Below, piece by piece: positions 46,343 through 55,836 of a stretch of 64,000 bases of DNA. The DNA lies in assembly GCA_965221625.1 (NCBI GenBank), contig OZ244903.1, positions 1,054,001 to 1,118,000 on the forward strand, read 5' to 3'. Under the pieces are notes generated by a model. That model did not search any database, was not told where the DNA came from, and saw only the letters and a program-made list of their open reading frames with translations. Positions within the stretch are counted from its first letter, which is position 1. Each line of letters begins with the position of its first letter. Source of the DNA: Bin127 sp965221625. Its GTDB lineage: Bacteria; Chloroflexota; Dehalococcoidia; Lucifugimonadales; Lucifugimonadaceae. A program made the position numbers and the translations under genes.

Positions 46343-48082
46343 TCAGCGTCGACGACGACGAATGATGACGTGACGGTTGGGTTCGTGACCCATGCTGGAT
46401 GATCCGACGTTGTACTTCGCCGCGAGGGCGTGCTGAAGCCTGCGGATTCGGGCAGATTGCGCCGAGAGATTGACCTTGCGATCTCCACCCAAAACGCGTT
46501 CGACTGCGCGCTCCGCTTCATCGAGTGCCTCGTCGACCGACAGTTCCTCTTCGATGGCATTCACCAGTTCGCCGTTTGAGCGTTCGGCATCGCGCAATTC
46601 GAAGCGATTCAAGAACTCTTCAATTTGCTCCCGTGTTCCGCGCCGCAAGACATAGACCGGAACGCCGTCTCGCTCCGCCTTCTTGATGATTGGCGGTCGC
46701 CGACCGTAGTGGTGTTTCGTAGTAACAAAGATATCGGCGTCGTTGGGATCGTCAGCCAACTTCACCGGGACGCCCATCGAGCGGATGGCGTAGCGGACGG
46801 TCTCTCTTGAAACACCGAACGCGTGAACCGTCGTGACCGGCGTCTCCGTGGTTGCGGCAGGATCGGAGCCGTTGCGGTTGCTTCCGTTTTCCGATGAACG
46901 GCGAGGATTGCGCACCGACTTGAGATCGAACGCCGCAGTTTCAAAACCATCCTCGGACGCCAGAGCGTCTTCGAATTGAACCTCGACTTCACCGTCGTCC
47001 TTGAGCTTTCGCAGTTCGAGCGGGAAACCCAATCCGCGCAGCATGCGGTCGACGGCACCACCAACGTCGTTGTGGATACCGACGTAGTTGCGTTCGCGCA
47101 TCTCGACCACGACGTCGAATGTGGGTGTGTGCTTTCGCTCGAGAACCGTCTTCTGCGTGCGCCGTCGGCGTGCCTCCATGTCGCCCAGCGTTACCGCTTG
47201 GGTACCGCCTACGAGATCGGAGAGCGTGGGATTCGTGATGACGTTTCCCAAGTTATTTCCGTGTGCTGTGGCGACCAGTTGAACGCCACGCTCGGCGATG
47301 GTGCGGGCCGCTATCGCTTCGAGTTCGGTGCCGATCTCGTCGATGACTACGACCTCCGGCATGTGGTTTTCGACCGCTTCAATCATCACGCGGTGTTGGA
47401 GCTCGGTGTTGGGCACCTGCATCCGTCGTGCTCTCCCAATCGCCGGATGTGCCACCGCACCGTCGCCACCGATTTCGTTCGAAGTATCGACGATTACGAC
47501 GCGCTTCGATGCGTCATCAGCCAGTACCCGGGCGACCTCGCGCAGGATCGTCGTCTTGCCGACCCCGGGACGTCCGAGAATTAGTGCGCTGCGTCCAGTT
47601 TCGATGAGGTCTCGGATCAGACGCACGCTGCCAAACACGGCGCGCCCCACCCGGCAGGTCAACCCGACGGGTGCGCCTTCACGATCTCGAATGACCGAAA
47701 ACCGATGCAACGTGCGCTCGACGCCGGCGCGATTGTCATCCCCAAACCGACCGAGGCCGTCGATCACCGATTGGATGTCTTTACGGGTTACTTCGTCGTT
47801 GCGAAGCGTTACGGTACCACGCACAAACCGCGCTTCCGGAACGCGTCCGAGATCGATGATCACTTCCAGCAGATCGAGTCCTAGGTCGACCTCCGCTTCG
47901 CTGGCTTGAATCTTCAGTGCGTCGGCAATATCTTGCGGCAGAACGCTGACGAATTGATCAATGTCGTCAACGACGAGTTGCGTGTCTGGAGTGCCGTTCG
48001 CCGGTTCTGAAGTTGGTACGTCGTCGGTTGCTACTTCCTCGACATTGAGAGTTTGAGCGTCTGGATTCTGTGTGATGGTCAT
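46343..48082 (-). CDS. R3H-domain AAA ATPase (Ycf45/SpoIIIAA-like)
   Basis: A 579-residue nucleic-acid-associated ATPase. Residues about 145-330 form a SpoIIIAA/Ycf45-type ATPase: Walker A LILGRPGVGKTTILREVAR, RVVIVDTSNEIGGDG, the basic HPAIGRARRMQVP and Walker B EVVVIDEIGTELEA. A middle region (DIFVTTKHHYGRRPPIIKKA) follows. The C-terminal R3H domain is shown by ARIRRLQHALAAKYNV and EPNRHVIIRRRRR. R3H domains bind single-stranded nucleic acid; the cellular role of this family is unclear. I used the ATG at 48082, whereas the frame extends to a GTG at 48109. It lies just upstream of tmk. Confidence 0.87.
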   Translation of the reverse strand: MTITQNPDAQTLNVEEVATDDVPTSEPANGTPDTQLVVDDIDQFVSVLPQDIADALKIQASEAEVDLGLDLLEVIIDLGRVPEARFVRGTVTLRNDEVTRKDIQSVIDGLGRFGDDNRAGVERTLHRFSVIRDREGAPVGLTCRVGRAVFGSVRLIRDLIETGRSALILGRPGVGKTTILREVARVLADDASKRVVIVDTSNEIGGDGAVAHPAIGRARRMQVPNTELQHRVMIEAVENHMPEVVVIDEIGTELEAIAARTIAERGVQLVATAHGNNLGNVITNPTLSDLVGGTQAVTLGDMEARRRRTQKTVLERKHTPTFDVVVEMRERNYVGIHNDVGGAVDRMLRGLGFPLELRKLKDDGEVEVQFEDALASEDGFETAAFDLKSVRNPRRSSENGSNRNGSDPAATTETPVTTVHAFGVSRETVRYAIRSMGVPVKLADDPNDADIFVTTKHHYGRRPPIIKKAERDGVPVYVLRRGTREQIEEFLNRFELRDAERSNGELVNAIEEELSVDEALDEAERAVERVLGGDRKVNLSAQSARIRRLQHALAAKYNVGSSSMGHEPNRHVIIRRRRR

Positions 48083-48243
48083 ACTTTCCAACGGGTGATT
48101 AACCCGCACGAAAGATCATATCTGGATCGATTGATGTTGGTTCGATTTTAGGTTACGACGGAACTATCCGTACGGTTTAGTCGAAGGTGACCACCTCAAC
48201 TGAATGGGTTGGGAAACGTGAGCGTCTCGCAGCCGCCGAACGC

Positions 48244-49278
48244 TCAACGCAGCGACTCGGCGACGATTCTGGTGAGGTCGACCGTGCGACGTGAATACCC
48301 CCACTCGTTATCGTACCAACCGACTATCTTGACGAACGAACCCGCGTCGGAACCATCGTCGGAGAGGACAGCGGTCGAAAGCGCGTCGATGGTGCATGAG
48401 TGCGGGTCGCCGACGTAGTCCGAAGAAACCAGTGGTTCGTCCGACACCTTGAGAATGCCGTTCATGGCTCCGTCGGCGACGGTTCGGAACGCGTTGTTAA
48501 TCGCCTCGACGGTCGCGGCGTTGGAGAGCTGAGCCGTGAGGTCGGTGACGGAGCCGGTAATCACCGGTACTCGAAAGGCGACGCCGTCGATCCGGCCATT
48601 TAGCTCGGGAATGGCAACGGTTACCGCCTTGGCTGCTCCCGTAGTCGTTGGGATGATGTTGTTCGCAGCCGACCTGGCGCGGCGTGGGTCTTTGTGCGAC
48701 TTGTCTAGCAGGTTTTGGTCGTTGGTGTATGCGTGGATCGTCGACATCAAGGCGTGTTCGACGCCGAAGTTGTCGTGCAGTACCTTCACCATCGGAGCGA
48801 CACAATTGGTGGTGCAAGAAGCGTTGGAGATGACGTGGTGACGGTCAGCGTCGTACTCGTCATCGTTGACGCCGAGGACGATCGTAATGTCTTCGTCGGT
48901 AGCTGGTGCCGAGATCACGACCTTCTCGACTGAACCGCTGAGATGCCCGATCGCCTGCTCGCGCTTCGTGAAAGCCCCGGTGCACTCGAGCACAATCTGC
49001 ACTCCGGCATCAGACCAAGGAATCTCTCCCGGATTTGGCTCGGAATAGGTAACGACCGATTCGCCATCGACGATTAGCTCGCCATCACCGGCATCGACTT
49101 CGCCAGAGTAACGACCATAGGTCGAGTCGTATTTGAAGAGGTGAGCCAGTTGCTGCGGTGCCGTGCGCCCGTTGATGGCGGTTACTCGCAGCGTGTCGGC
49201 ATGATTTTCGCGGATGATGCGCAGGATTTGACGTCCAATCCTGCCAAAGCCGTTGATGCCGATGTTCGTCTTGGCCAT
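48244..49278 (-). CDS. gap: Glyceraldehyde-3-phosphate dehydrogenase
   Basis: A 344-residue GAPDH of glycolysis and gluconeogenesis. It has the Rossmann start NIGINGFGRIGRQILR, the active-site SNASCTTNCVAPMVKVLHD with the catalytic Cys, HAYTNDQNLLDKSHKDPRR, SAANNIIPTTTGAAKAV and the C-terminal WYDNEWGYSRRTVDL. The residue after VTAIN is Gly-Arg (INGRTAPQQLAHL), so the usual Asp-Leu that favours NAD is not present and cofactor choice is open. The ATG at 49278 follows a GTG at 49281 in frame. It lies between eno and the R3H ATPase gene. Confidence 0.94.
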   Translation of the reverse strand: MAKTNIGINGFGRIGRQILRIIRENHADTLRVTAINGRTAPQQLAHLFKYDSTYGRYSGEVDAGDGELIVDGESVVTYSEPNPGEIPWSDAGVQIVLECTGAFTKREQAIGHLSGSVEKVVISAPATDEDITIVLGVNDDEYDADRHHVISNASCTTNCVAPMVKVLHDNFGVEHALMSTIHAYTNDQNLLDKSHKDPRRARSAANNIIPTTTGAAKAVTVAIPELNGRIDGVAFRVPVITGSVTDLTAQLSNAATVEAINNAFRTVADGAMNGILKVSDEPLVSSDYVGDPHSCTIDALSTAVLSDDGSDAGSFVKIVGWYDNEWGYSRRTVDLTRIVAESLR

Positions 49279-49321
49279 CACAAGGTTGATTGGCTATGTC
49301 GTCGAAACCTAGCGTGCAGGA

Positions 49322-50641
49322 TCAATTTTCGTGTGACTTCACGACGCTCATTCCTGCGTAGCGCGCGTTGTCGCCCGCCCACTCTTCGATGCGAAGCAGA
49401 CGGTTGTACTTGGCGACGCGTTCGCTGCGCGCCGGAGCTCCAGCTTTGATCTGTCCGCAGCTGGAGCCGACAGCGATGTCGGCAATCGTCGTGTCCTCAG
49501 TCTCGCCAGAACGGTGGCTAACGACCACTCCGAAACCGACCTCTTGGGCACGTCGAATCGTGTCCAGCGTCTCGGTTACGGTTCCGACCTGGTTGGGTTT
49601 TATCAAGATGGCATTAGCCGCTTTCTCTCGGATGCCGCGTTCGAGGAACTCGTTCTGCGTGACGAACAAATCGTCGCCGACGAGTTGAACCTTCTCTCCA
49701 ACGCGCGCGGTCAACTGAGTCCATCCGTCCCAATCCTTCTCCGCCAATCCGTCTTCGATGCTGCAGATCGGGAACTCGCCGCAAAGGTCGGCGAACTCCG
49801 CGACCATCGCCTCCCGCGACAGCCGACGTCCTTCGCGAGAAAGGTTGTAGCGTTCCGCCTTGTCAACGTAGTACTCGCTGGCTGCCGGATCGAGTGCGAT
49901 GTAAACCTCGTCGCCCGGAGTGTAGTTCGCCTCTTCGATTGCGTGGGTGACGAAGCTGAGGGCCTGGCGGTTGGTGAATCCAGACGGGGCAAACCCGCCT
50001 TCGAAACCAACCGTTGTCGAGAGGCCTTGGTCTTGGAGTATGGTGCCCAGTTTCTGGTAGATTTCCGAACCGGCCCTGAGTGCCTCGGAGAACGTGTCAA
50101 ATCCCGCAGGGACGACCATGAACTCCTGAAAATCTGTTGATCCGACTGCGTGGGCACCGCCGTTGAAGATGTTGAGCAGCGGAACTGGCAGGACGTGCTC
50201 ATGGTCGCCGTTAATCTCTCGACCCAAAAACTTTGCAACACCGTCAAAGAGCCAATCTCCGTTGCTGTAACAAGACGCGCGAAAGACGGCGAGCGATATC
50301 GCCAAGATGGCGTTGGCACCGTAGCGACCTTTGTTGTGCGTGCCATCGGTTTCGATGAGTGCTTCATCGACCGTACGTTGGTCGTCCGCATCGATCCCGC
50401 GCACGGCATCGCACAGCGGGCCATTCACGTTGGCGACCGCCTGCAAAACGCCCTTGCCGTTGAATCGGCTTCGATCACTTGCGTCGCGCAGCTCGACAGC
50501 TTCGTTCTCACCCGTGCTAGCACCAGACGGCACCGAAGCCCCGTGCCGCGTCCCGTCTTCGAGCTCGACTTCCGCATACACGGTTGGATTACCGCGTGAA
50601 TCGAGTATCTCTTTGCCGCGAACGAGTTTGATGTTGCTCAT
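49322..50641 (-). CDS. eno: Enolase (phosphopyruvate hydratase)
   Basis: A 439-residue enolase converting 2-phosphoglycerate to phosphoenolpyruvate. It has GKEILDSRGNPTVYAEVEL, the loop VPSGASTGENEAVELRD, ETDGTHNKGRYGANAILAIS, the metal-binding SIEDGLAEKDWDGW and LVGDDLFVTQ, the catalytic Lys in NAILIKPNQVGTVTETL, and the C-terminal VVSHRSGETEDTTIADIAVG. It lies 40 bases upstream of gap, forming a lower-glycolysis pair on the minus strand. Confidence 0.95.
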   Translation of the reverse strand: MSNIKLVRGKEILDSRGNPTVYAEVELEDGTRHGASVPSGASTGENEAVELRDASDRSRFNGKGVLQAVANVNGPLCDAVRGIDADDQRTVDEALIETDGTHNKGRYGANAILAISLAVFRASCYSNGDWLFDGVAKFLGREINGDHEHVLPVPLLNIFNGGAHAVGSTDFQEFMVVPAGFDTFSEALRAGSEIYQKLGTILQDQGLSTTVGFEGGFAPSGFTNRQALSFVTHAIEEANYTPGDEVYIALDPAASEYYVDKAERYNLSREGRRLSREAMVAEFADLCGEFPICSIEDGLAEKDWDGWTQLTARVGEKVQLVGDDLFVTQNEFLERGIREKAANAILIKPNQVGTVTETLDTIRRAQEVGFGVVVSHRSGETEDTTIADIAVGSSCGQIKAGAPARSERVAKYNRLLRIEEWAGDNARYAGMSVVKSHEN

Positions 50642-50739
50642 AGCGAAAAGTATCTATTACAAAGCGCAGTGAACCGACGATCAGCTCGCCGTTGCCGGCC
50701 AAGCGTCACAGTTGCTTCCGCCGACTAGGCTGCCAGAAC

Positions 50740-51255
50740 TCACGCCTTTCCGTTGATGCGGTCGTTCGCCAGCCTTATCGCCAACTCGACGGCGGTTTCG
50801 GCGTCCGCCGCGTAATTCACCTCGTTGTATTCGGCAACACCGTTGTCCGAACGCAGCTGGACCTCCCAACCTTCAAGCGCGACCACGGGGATGCCGGAAA
50901 GCATGGCGAAGCTCAACTCGTTCGACGTGCCCCACTTACCCGGCAGCGCAATCACGGCATCACTCGCATTGGCTACCAAGACGTTCCGCACGTAACCCAA
51001 TGGTGTCGGAATGGCGAAGTCGACGTATTCGTTGGCGTCGTTGCGATCCATTGATGAGAGGATCCCGATGGTGGTCCCTCCAGCCGATTTCGCGCCTTTC
51101 GCCGCATGCTCCATAGTTCCCGCCATCCCGCCGTTCACGAGAATGCATCCCGCTTCCGCTATTGCGCGTCCCACCGCTTCTGCAATGTCGAGCGCAGCAG
51201 TCGTCGTGTGATTTCGGTCGCCGCCGATGACGGAGATGTAGATGGGGTGTGGCAT
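50740..51255 (-). CDS. SLOG-superfamily protein (TIGR00725 type)
   Basis: A 171-residue Rossmann-like protein of the TIGR00725 / possible lysine decarboxylase-like (SLOG) group. Landmarks are YISVIGG at the N-terminus, CILVNGGMAGTMEHAAKGAK with the Gly-Gly loop, and ASDAVIALPGKWGTSNELSF near the nucleotide-binding end. Relatives include cytokinin riboside monophosphate hydrolases and molybdenum cofactor carrier-like proteins; the exact activity is unknown. The ATG at 51255 starts the conserved core; the frame extends to 51297 without homology. It lies between rph and eno on the same strand. Confidence 0.8.
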   Translation of the reverse strand: MPHPIYISVIGGDRNHTTTAALDIAEAVGRAIAEAGCILVNGGMAGTMEHAAKGAKSAGGTTIGILSSMDRNDANEYVDFAIPTPLGYVRNVLVANASDAVIALPGKWGTSNELSFAMLSGIPVVALEGWEVQLRSDNGVAEYNEVNYAADAETAVELAIRLANDRINGKA

Positions 51256-51408
51256 TGTTAAGTCCCGCGCTCGTCCATTGCGACGTCGGCACGACACCGA
51301 AAACGGTGTCGGCGCGTCTGTCGTCAGATGTTCGAGGTTAGTCTAACGCGCCTCGGTGTATTGGGTTCGACAGTGGCGACCAGCAAGGTTTCTCGATGGC
51401 AGTGACGA

Positions 51409-52119
51409 TTAACCCAGAGCTTTCGTCTGTGCATCACGCATCTCCTCGCAACCGATGCGCGCCAGGTCTAGCATCATCGCAAGTTGATCGGGCGTGAACG
51501 TGGCAGCTTCCGCAGTGCCTTGAATCTCGACGTAGTCACCGCTTCCCGTCATCACGACGTTCATGTCGACGTCGGCGCGGGCATCCTCTTCATACGGCAG
51601 ATCGAGAACCGGTTGACCGTCGACGATACCGACCGAAATGGCGGCAACCGAGTCGCTCAACACCGCTCCGGTTAAACCGTCGTGTTCGCCGATCGAATCC
51701 ATCGCCAATGCAAGGGCCACGTAACCGCCGGTGATGGATGCGGTACGCGTCCCGCCGTCGGCGCGCAACACGTCGCAATCGACCGTAATCGATCGTTCAC
51801 CGAGCGCGGCGAGATCTGTAACGGCACGGAGCGAACGACCGATGAGACGCTCTATCTCTCGCGTCCGCCCACTGTTCGCAGCGCGCCGACGATCCACGCG
51901 TTCATCCGTCGACCTTGGCAACATGCCATACTCCGCCGTAACCCATCCGGTGCCCCTGCCTCGCATCCATCGCGGGACGTTGGTTTCGACACTCGCTGAA
52001 CAGATGACGTGAGTGTTGCCGAGTCTTACTAGCGCGGAACCTTCCGCGTTCGGCATAAATCCGGGTTCGATGGATATTGGTCGGCACGCGTCGAAGGCGC
52101 GGAGATCTGATCGTTTCAT
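51409..52119 (-). CDS. rph: Ribonuclease PH
   Basis: A 236-residue phosphorolytic 3'-5' exoribonuclease that trims tRNA 3' ends. Family segments are KRSDLRAFDACRPISIEPGF, EGSALVRLGNTHVICSASV, WVTAEYGMLPRST, the phosphate-site NSGRTREIERLIGRSLRAV, VDCDVLRADGGTRTASITGG and DLPYEEDARADVDMNVVMT. The ATG at 52119 gives the normal family length and start; the frame continues to a TTG at 52206. Where most RNase PH proteins read R.DGR, this one has RSDLR. It is divergent from panE and first in the minus-strand housekeeping run. Confidence 0.92.
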   Translation of the reverse strand: MKRSDLRAFDACRPISIEPGFMPNAEGSALVRLGNTHVICSASVETNVPRWMRGRGTGWVTAEYGMLPRSTDERVDRRRAANSGRTREIERLIGRSLRAVTDLAALGERSITVDCDVLRADGGTRTASITGGYVALALAMDSIGEHDGLTGAVLSDSVAAISVGIVDGQPVLDLPYEEDARADVDMNVVMTGSGDYVEIQGTAEAATFTPDQLAMMLDLARIGCEEMRDAQTKALG

Positions 52120-52211
52120 GCGCAATTTGCTCGGAAGAGTTGTCGATTCGCCGTTCGGCGCAGGCATTAGGATGTGCCTAGAGGCGATTCTATGGGAATG
52201 GAGCAAGACTG

Positions 52212-53141
52212 ATGCGCATCGCAGTCATGGGTGCCGGTGCAGTCGGCGCATACTACGGTGGGGCACTCGCGCGCGCCGGAGCCGACGTCGTTCTCATCGC
52301 ACGGGGCGAAAACGGGAGGAGGATGCGAGGGCATGGATTGCGTGTCGAGTCGCATTGGGGCAACTACGATGTCCATCCCCAAGTCGCATTCACTCCGAAC
52401 GAAGCCGGACAAGCCGACTTGGTCATCCATTGCGTCAAGCTCTACTCCAACGCCGAGGCGATTCCGGCGATCACCCCGATGATTGGAGACCGGACGACGG
52501 TTTTGACCGTGCAGAACGGCATCACTGGCGGTGAATCTCTTGCCACGCAGTACGGTTGGCACCGCGTACTGGAAGGTGCGACTTACATCGAAACTTCGTT
52601 GGTCGGCCCCGCGTACGTGAAGCAGACGGGAAGCAGCGCACGCATCGAGTTCGGTGAACGAGATGGTTCGGCGACCCCACGAGTCGAATCTATACGCGAT
52701 GCGTTGAGCGTTGAAGGCATTCAGGTGGAGGTCAGTCCTGACATTCGATCTTCCCTGTGGTCGAAAATGGTCGCCATCGGAGCACTCGGCACGATCGTCA
52801 CCGCGGCGCGCTCCTCCTTGCCAGAAGTGCTGGCAATGGACGAAGGTCCGAACACGATTCGAACCGTGATGGAGGAGATCGTCTCCTGCGGCAAAGCGCA
52901 CGGCGTGAAGTTCCCGACCGGCATAGTTGACCGCAAGATAGCTGACGCCGTCAACGAGGCGGACGAGTTCCAATCTTCGCTTCAGGCCGATTTCAATCGG
53001 GGAGGCCCGTTGGAGTTGGACGGCATTCTCGGCGAAGCAGTGCGGTTAGGACGACTCGCCGGCATACCGATGCCTGCTAGTGCGGCATTGGTAATGGCAC
53101 TTTCGAAGTTCAATGCCGGCACGGTTGAAAACCGCGCTTGA
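52212..53141 (+). CDS. panE: 2-dehydropantoate 2-reductase
   Basis: A 309-residue ketopantoate reductase family protein, the NADPH-dependent step to pantoate in coenzyme A synthesis. It has the dinucleotide-binding start RIAVMGAGAVGAYYGGALA, HCVKLYSNAEAI, VLTVQNGITG with the conserved Asn, and SLWSKMVAIGALGTIVTAAR with the catalytic Lys. The C-terminal half has FQSSLQADFNRGGPLELDGI, whose Ser-Ser-x-x-x-Asp and Glu match the substrate-binding residues of the family. Paralogous ketopantoate-reductase-like enzymes with other substrates exist, so the assignment is by family. Confidence 0.87.
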   Translation: MRIAVMGAGAVGAYYGGALARAGADVVLIARGENGRRMRGHGLRVESHWGNYDVHPQVAFTPNEAGQADLVIHCVKLYSNAEAIPAITPMIGDRTTVLTVQNGITGGESLATQYGWHRVLEGATYIETSLVGPAYVKQTGSSARIEFGERDGSATPRVESIRDALSVEGIQVEVSPDIRSSLWSKMVAIGALGTIVTAARSSLPEVLAMDEGPNTIRTVMEEIVSCGKAHGVKFPTGIVDRKIADAVNEADEFQSSLQADFNRGGPLELDGILGEAVRLGRLAGIPMPASAALVMALSKFNAGTVENRA

Positions 53142-53159
53142 GCGTCAAGGAGTGGGCTA

Positions 53160-53615
53160 ATGAAACGGGTCGCGGTCGTACTCGCACTCGTCTTCGCATT
53201 TGTCGGTTGTGAAGACGAGGAACCGTTTGTAGGCACATCGATGCCTTCGCTAACGACGACACCGACGAGCATCCTTGGTGTCGGCGAAGCGAGTGTATCC
53301 GGCACGATCGACTTTGATCTGGATGGCAACTTGCCAGCAGGCTCCGTGATGGAGGTAACGCTGGCTGACATATCCAAGCAAGACGTCGCATCTGAGGTCG
53401 TCTCGGTCATTGAAATCACTGACCCAGGCACACCGCCAATCGAGTTTGCCGTTCCGTATGATCCGGCCGACATCCATCCGGCATTCACTTACTCAGTGCA
53501 AGTGAGGATCACCAGTCATGCCGGGCGACTGCTCTATATCAACGACACCGTCCACCAAGTCTTGACTGACGGGTATCAGGATCACGTCGACATCCAACTG
53601 GTGAAGGTGCAGTAG
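53160..53615 (+). CDS. YbaY-like (YscW family) lipoprotein
   Basis: A 151-residue predicted lipoprotein (RVAVVLALVFAFVGC, lipobox Cys near residue 17). The mature part matches the YbaY/YscW beta-sandwich family: ASVSGTIDFDLDGNLPAGSV, MEVTLADISKQDVASEVV, IEFAVPYDPADIHPAFTYSV, and GRLLYINDTVHQVLTDGYQD. Family members are outer-surface or envelope proteins of unclear function; a pilotin role is known only for YscW in type III secretion. The ATG is 18 bases after the panE stop, with AAGGAG upstream, so they are probably co-transcribed. Confidence 0.8.
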   Translation: MKRVAVVLALVFAFVGCEDEEPFVGTSMPSLTTTPTSILGVGEASVSGTIDFDLDGNLPAGSVMEVTLADISKQDVASEVVSVIEITDPGTPPIEFAVPYDPADIHPAFTYSVQVRITSHAGRLLYINDTVHQVLTDGYQDHVDIQLVKVQ

Positions 53616-53847
53616 ACCGCTCTTGCATCGATTGAATCTAGGGCCAACCTCAGGCCAATCAAGGGTCGTACATTCCATAGTCGCCGATGCTCGACGTTGA
53701 ACGTCGCGGGCTTAGTCTTTCTGCATCGGTTAGATGGGTTATGATTTTTGCAAGGTTTGTAAAGGCCGACAACGGGTGTGACTACGGGTGTGATGGAGAC
53801 GGAACTTCTCGAATGGATGCTTTGCAGCGATTAGGAGTTTGAATCAG

Positions 53848-55821
53848 ATGGCAGGATTGGCGACTTCGCAGATTAGGAACATCGTTCTGGCGGCACACAG
53901 TGGGGCGGGGAAGACGACGATTGCCGACGCCATGTATTTCAAGTCGGGTGCCGTCAATCGCAGAGGTCGGGTCGATGACAAGACAAGCCTTTCCGACTAC
54001 GAACCGGAGGAGCAGGATCGTGGCTCCAGTGTTCAGATGGCGTTGCTGCCGTGTATGTGGAAAGAGCACAAGATTAACGTGCTTGATACCCCTGGCTATC
54101 CAGACTTTCGAGGTGACATGCTGTCGGCCATGCGCGTTGCCGATGCCGCAGTTATCGTAATCTCGGCACCTTCAGGAATCGAAGTCGGCTCAATCCAAGC
54201 TTGGCAAGCGGCCGAGGATGCCGGACTCCCTCGCGTAATCGTCGTCAACAAACTCGATCGCGGCGAGACGGACTTCGACGAGATAGTCGAGACGTTGCGG
54301 GATGCGTGGGGACGACAATGTGTCGCCATCAACGCCACCGACGGATCGGGCGACGCCTTGAGCAGCGTCCGCAACTTGCTTGATGGCGATGTCTCCGACA
54401 TGCCTGAGGACCTCGTCGAAACCGTCGCAGAGTCGGATGACGACCTGATGATGATGTACCTCGAAGGTGAGGAGATCGACGGTGACGAGCTCCGAACGGC
54501 ACTGCGAAGCGCAATTCTCGAAGGCAAGGTAGTCCCGATCTTCGCCACCGCAGCAGACTCTGAGATCGGCGTCGAGGAGTTGATGGACGCCATCGTCAAC
54601 CTGTTCCCAGCACCATCCGACGAACTGCCAGACGGTGTCTCGGAAGACCAACCTGCACATCTAATCTTCAAGACTTCGGCGGACCCGTTCGTCGGCAAGG
54701 TCTCCTACATCCGCGTCTACGGCGCAGATCTGACTCCAAACTCGCAACTCGTCATCGCAGACTCCGGCGACAGTGAACGAGTGGCTCAGGTTTACGCGCC
54801 AACAGGTAAGGAGTTGACGGTCGTCGATGGCGTCGTCCGAGGCGACATCGGCGCGGTCACCAAACTGCAAGCTGCTTCGACCTACGACACGCTGTGCGCC
54901 AAGGACCACGAGGTCCAGCTGCCCGGCGTTGATCTGCCTTCACCAATCTTCGCTCTCGCCGTAAGCCCGCAGTCGCAAGCCGACCTCGACAAGATGGCGA
55001 GCTCGCTGACTCGGATTACTGAAGAGGACCCGACCCTCCGGCTCGAGCGCAACGTCGACACTGGCGAGATGGTGTTGCACGGACTGGGTGATATCCACGT
55101 CGAGATGGCGATCCAGCGCATCGCCCGGAAGTTCGAGGTTGCACTTTCAACCACTTTGCCGAAGATCGCTTACAAGGAGACCATCGTCGGTCGCTCGGAC
55201 GTCGACTACAAGCACAAGAAGCAGTCAGGCGGCAGCGGTCAATACGGACACGTGCTGATGCGCATCGCACCGTCTCAACCGGACGCCGGCATCTCATTCT
55301 CGAGTTCCGTAGTTGGCGGAAACGTCCCGCGCGAGTACATTCCCTCAGTCGAAAAAGGGGTCCGCAACGCCGCCACCCAAGGAGTGCTCGCCGGGTTCCC
55401 TGTCGTCGGCATCGACGTCGAGCTCTATGATGGCAGCTCTCACTCCGTCGACTCGTCGGGCGTAGCTTTCGAGATTGCCGGAAGCATGGGTTTCAAGCAA
55501 GCCATGCGAGATGCGAATCCGCAGTTGCTCGAGCCAATCCTGAAGGTCGACGTCGTCGTGCCTGATGACAACGCCGGAGACGTGATGGGCGACCTCAATC
55601 GCAAGCGTGCCCGAATCAGCGGCATGGAGCCGTTGGGCAACGGGTTCACGATCGTGCGAGCCGAAGCACCTACGTCAACCATGCAACGCTACGCCGCGGA
55701 CCTGAGGTCATTGACCCAGGCACGCGGGTCGTTCAGCGTCGAAGTCGATCACTACGAAGTCGTCCCGCAGCAGGACACGCAACGCGTCATCGCACAGTAT
55801 TCGGAAGAAAACAAACGCTAA
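53848..55821 (+). CDS. Elongation factor G-like GTPase (EF-G II type)
   Basis: A 657-residue translation-factor GTPase of the EF-G-like group rather than canonical FusA. G1 is AAHSGAGKTT, where EF-G has AHIDAGKT. The switch-I Thr region is replaced by PEEQDRGSSVQMALLPC. G3 is DTPGYPDFRGD, with Tyr in place of the catalytic His of DTPGH. G4 is VVNKLDRGETDF. Domains II-V follow (LIFKTSADPFVGKVSYIRVY, SGGSGQYGHV, GSMGFKQAMRDANPQLLEPI). Such paralogues are widespread in Actinobacteria and Chloroflexota, and their role is not settled. The ATG at 53848 follows AGGAG; a TTG at 53839 is in frame. Confidence 0.88.
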   Translation: MAGLATSQIRNIVLAAHSGAGKTTIADAMYFKSGAVNRRGRVDDKTSLSDYEPEEQDRGSSVQMALLPCMWKEHKINVLDTPGYPDFRGDMLSAMRVADAAVIVISAPSGIEVGSIQAWQAAEDAGLPRVIVVNKLDRGETDFDEIVETLRDAWGRQCVAINATDGSGDALSSVRNLLDGDVSDMPEDLVETVAESDDDLMMMYLEGEEIDGDELRTALRSAILEGKVVPIFATAADSEIGVEELMDAIVNLFPAPSDELPDGVSEDQPAHLIFKTSADPFVGKVSYIRVYGADLTPNSQLVIADSGDSERVAQVYAPTGKELTVVDGVVRGDIGAVTKLQAASTYDTLCAKDHEVQLPGVDLPSPIFALAVSPQSQADLDKMASSLTRITEEDPTLRLERNVDTGEMVLHGLGDIHVEMAIQRIARKFEVALSTTLPKIAYKETIVGRSDVDYKHKKQSGGSGQYGHVLMRIAPSQPDAGISFSSSVVGGNVPREYIPSVEKGVRNAATQGVLAGFPVVGIDVELYDGSSHSVDSSGVAFEIAGSMGFKQAMRDANPQLLEPILKVDVVVPDDNAGDVMGDLNRKRARISGMEPLGNGFTIVRAEAPTSTMQRYAADLRSLTQARGSFSVEVDHYEVVPQQDTQRVIAQYSEENKR

Positions 55822-55836
55822 CGCGTCGCTTGCGCT

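Noticed and set aside
53692..53706. Short inverted repeat CGACGTT-G-AACGTCG after the YbaY-like gene
   Set aside because: One-base loop and no T-run; it may be a regulator site but nothing links it to a gene.
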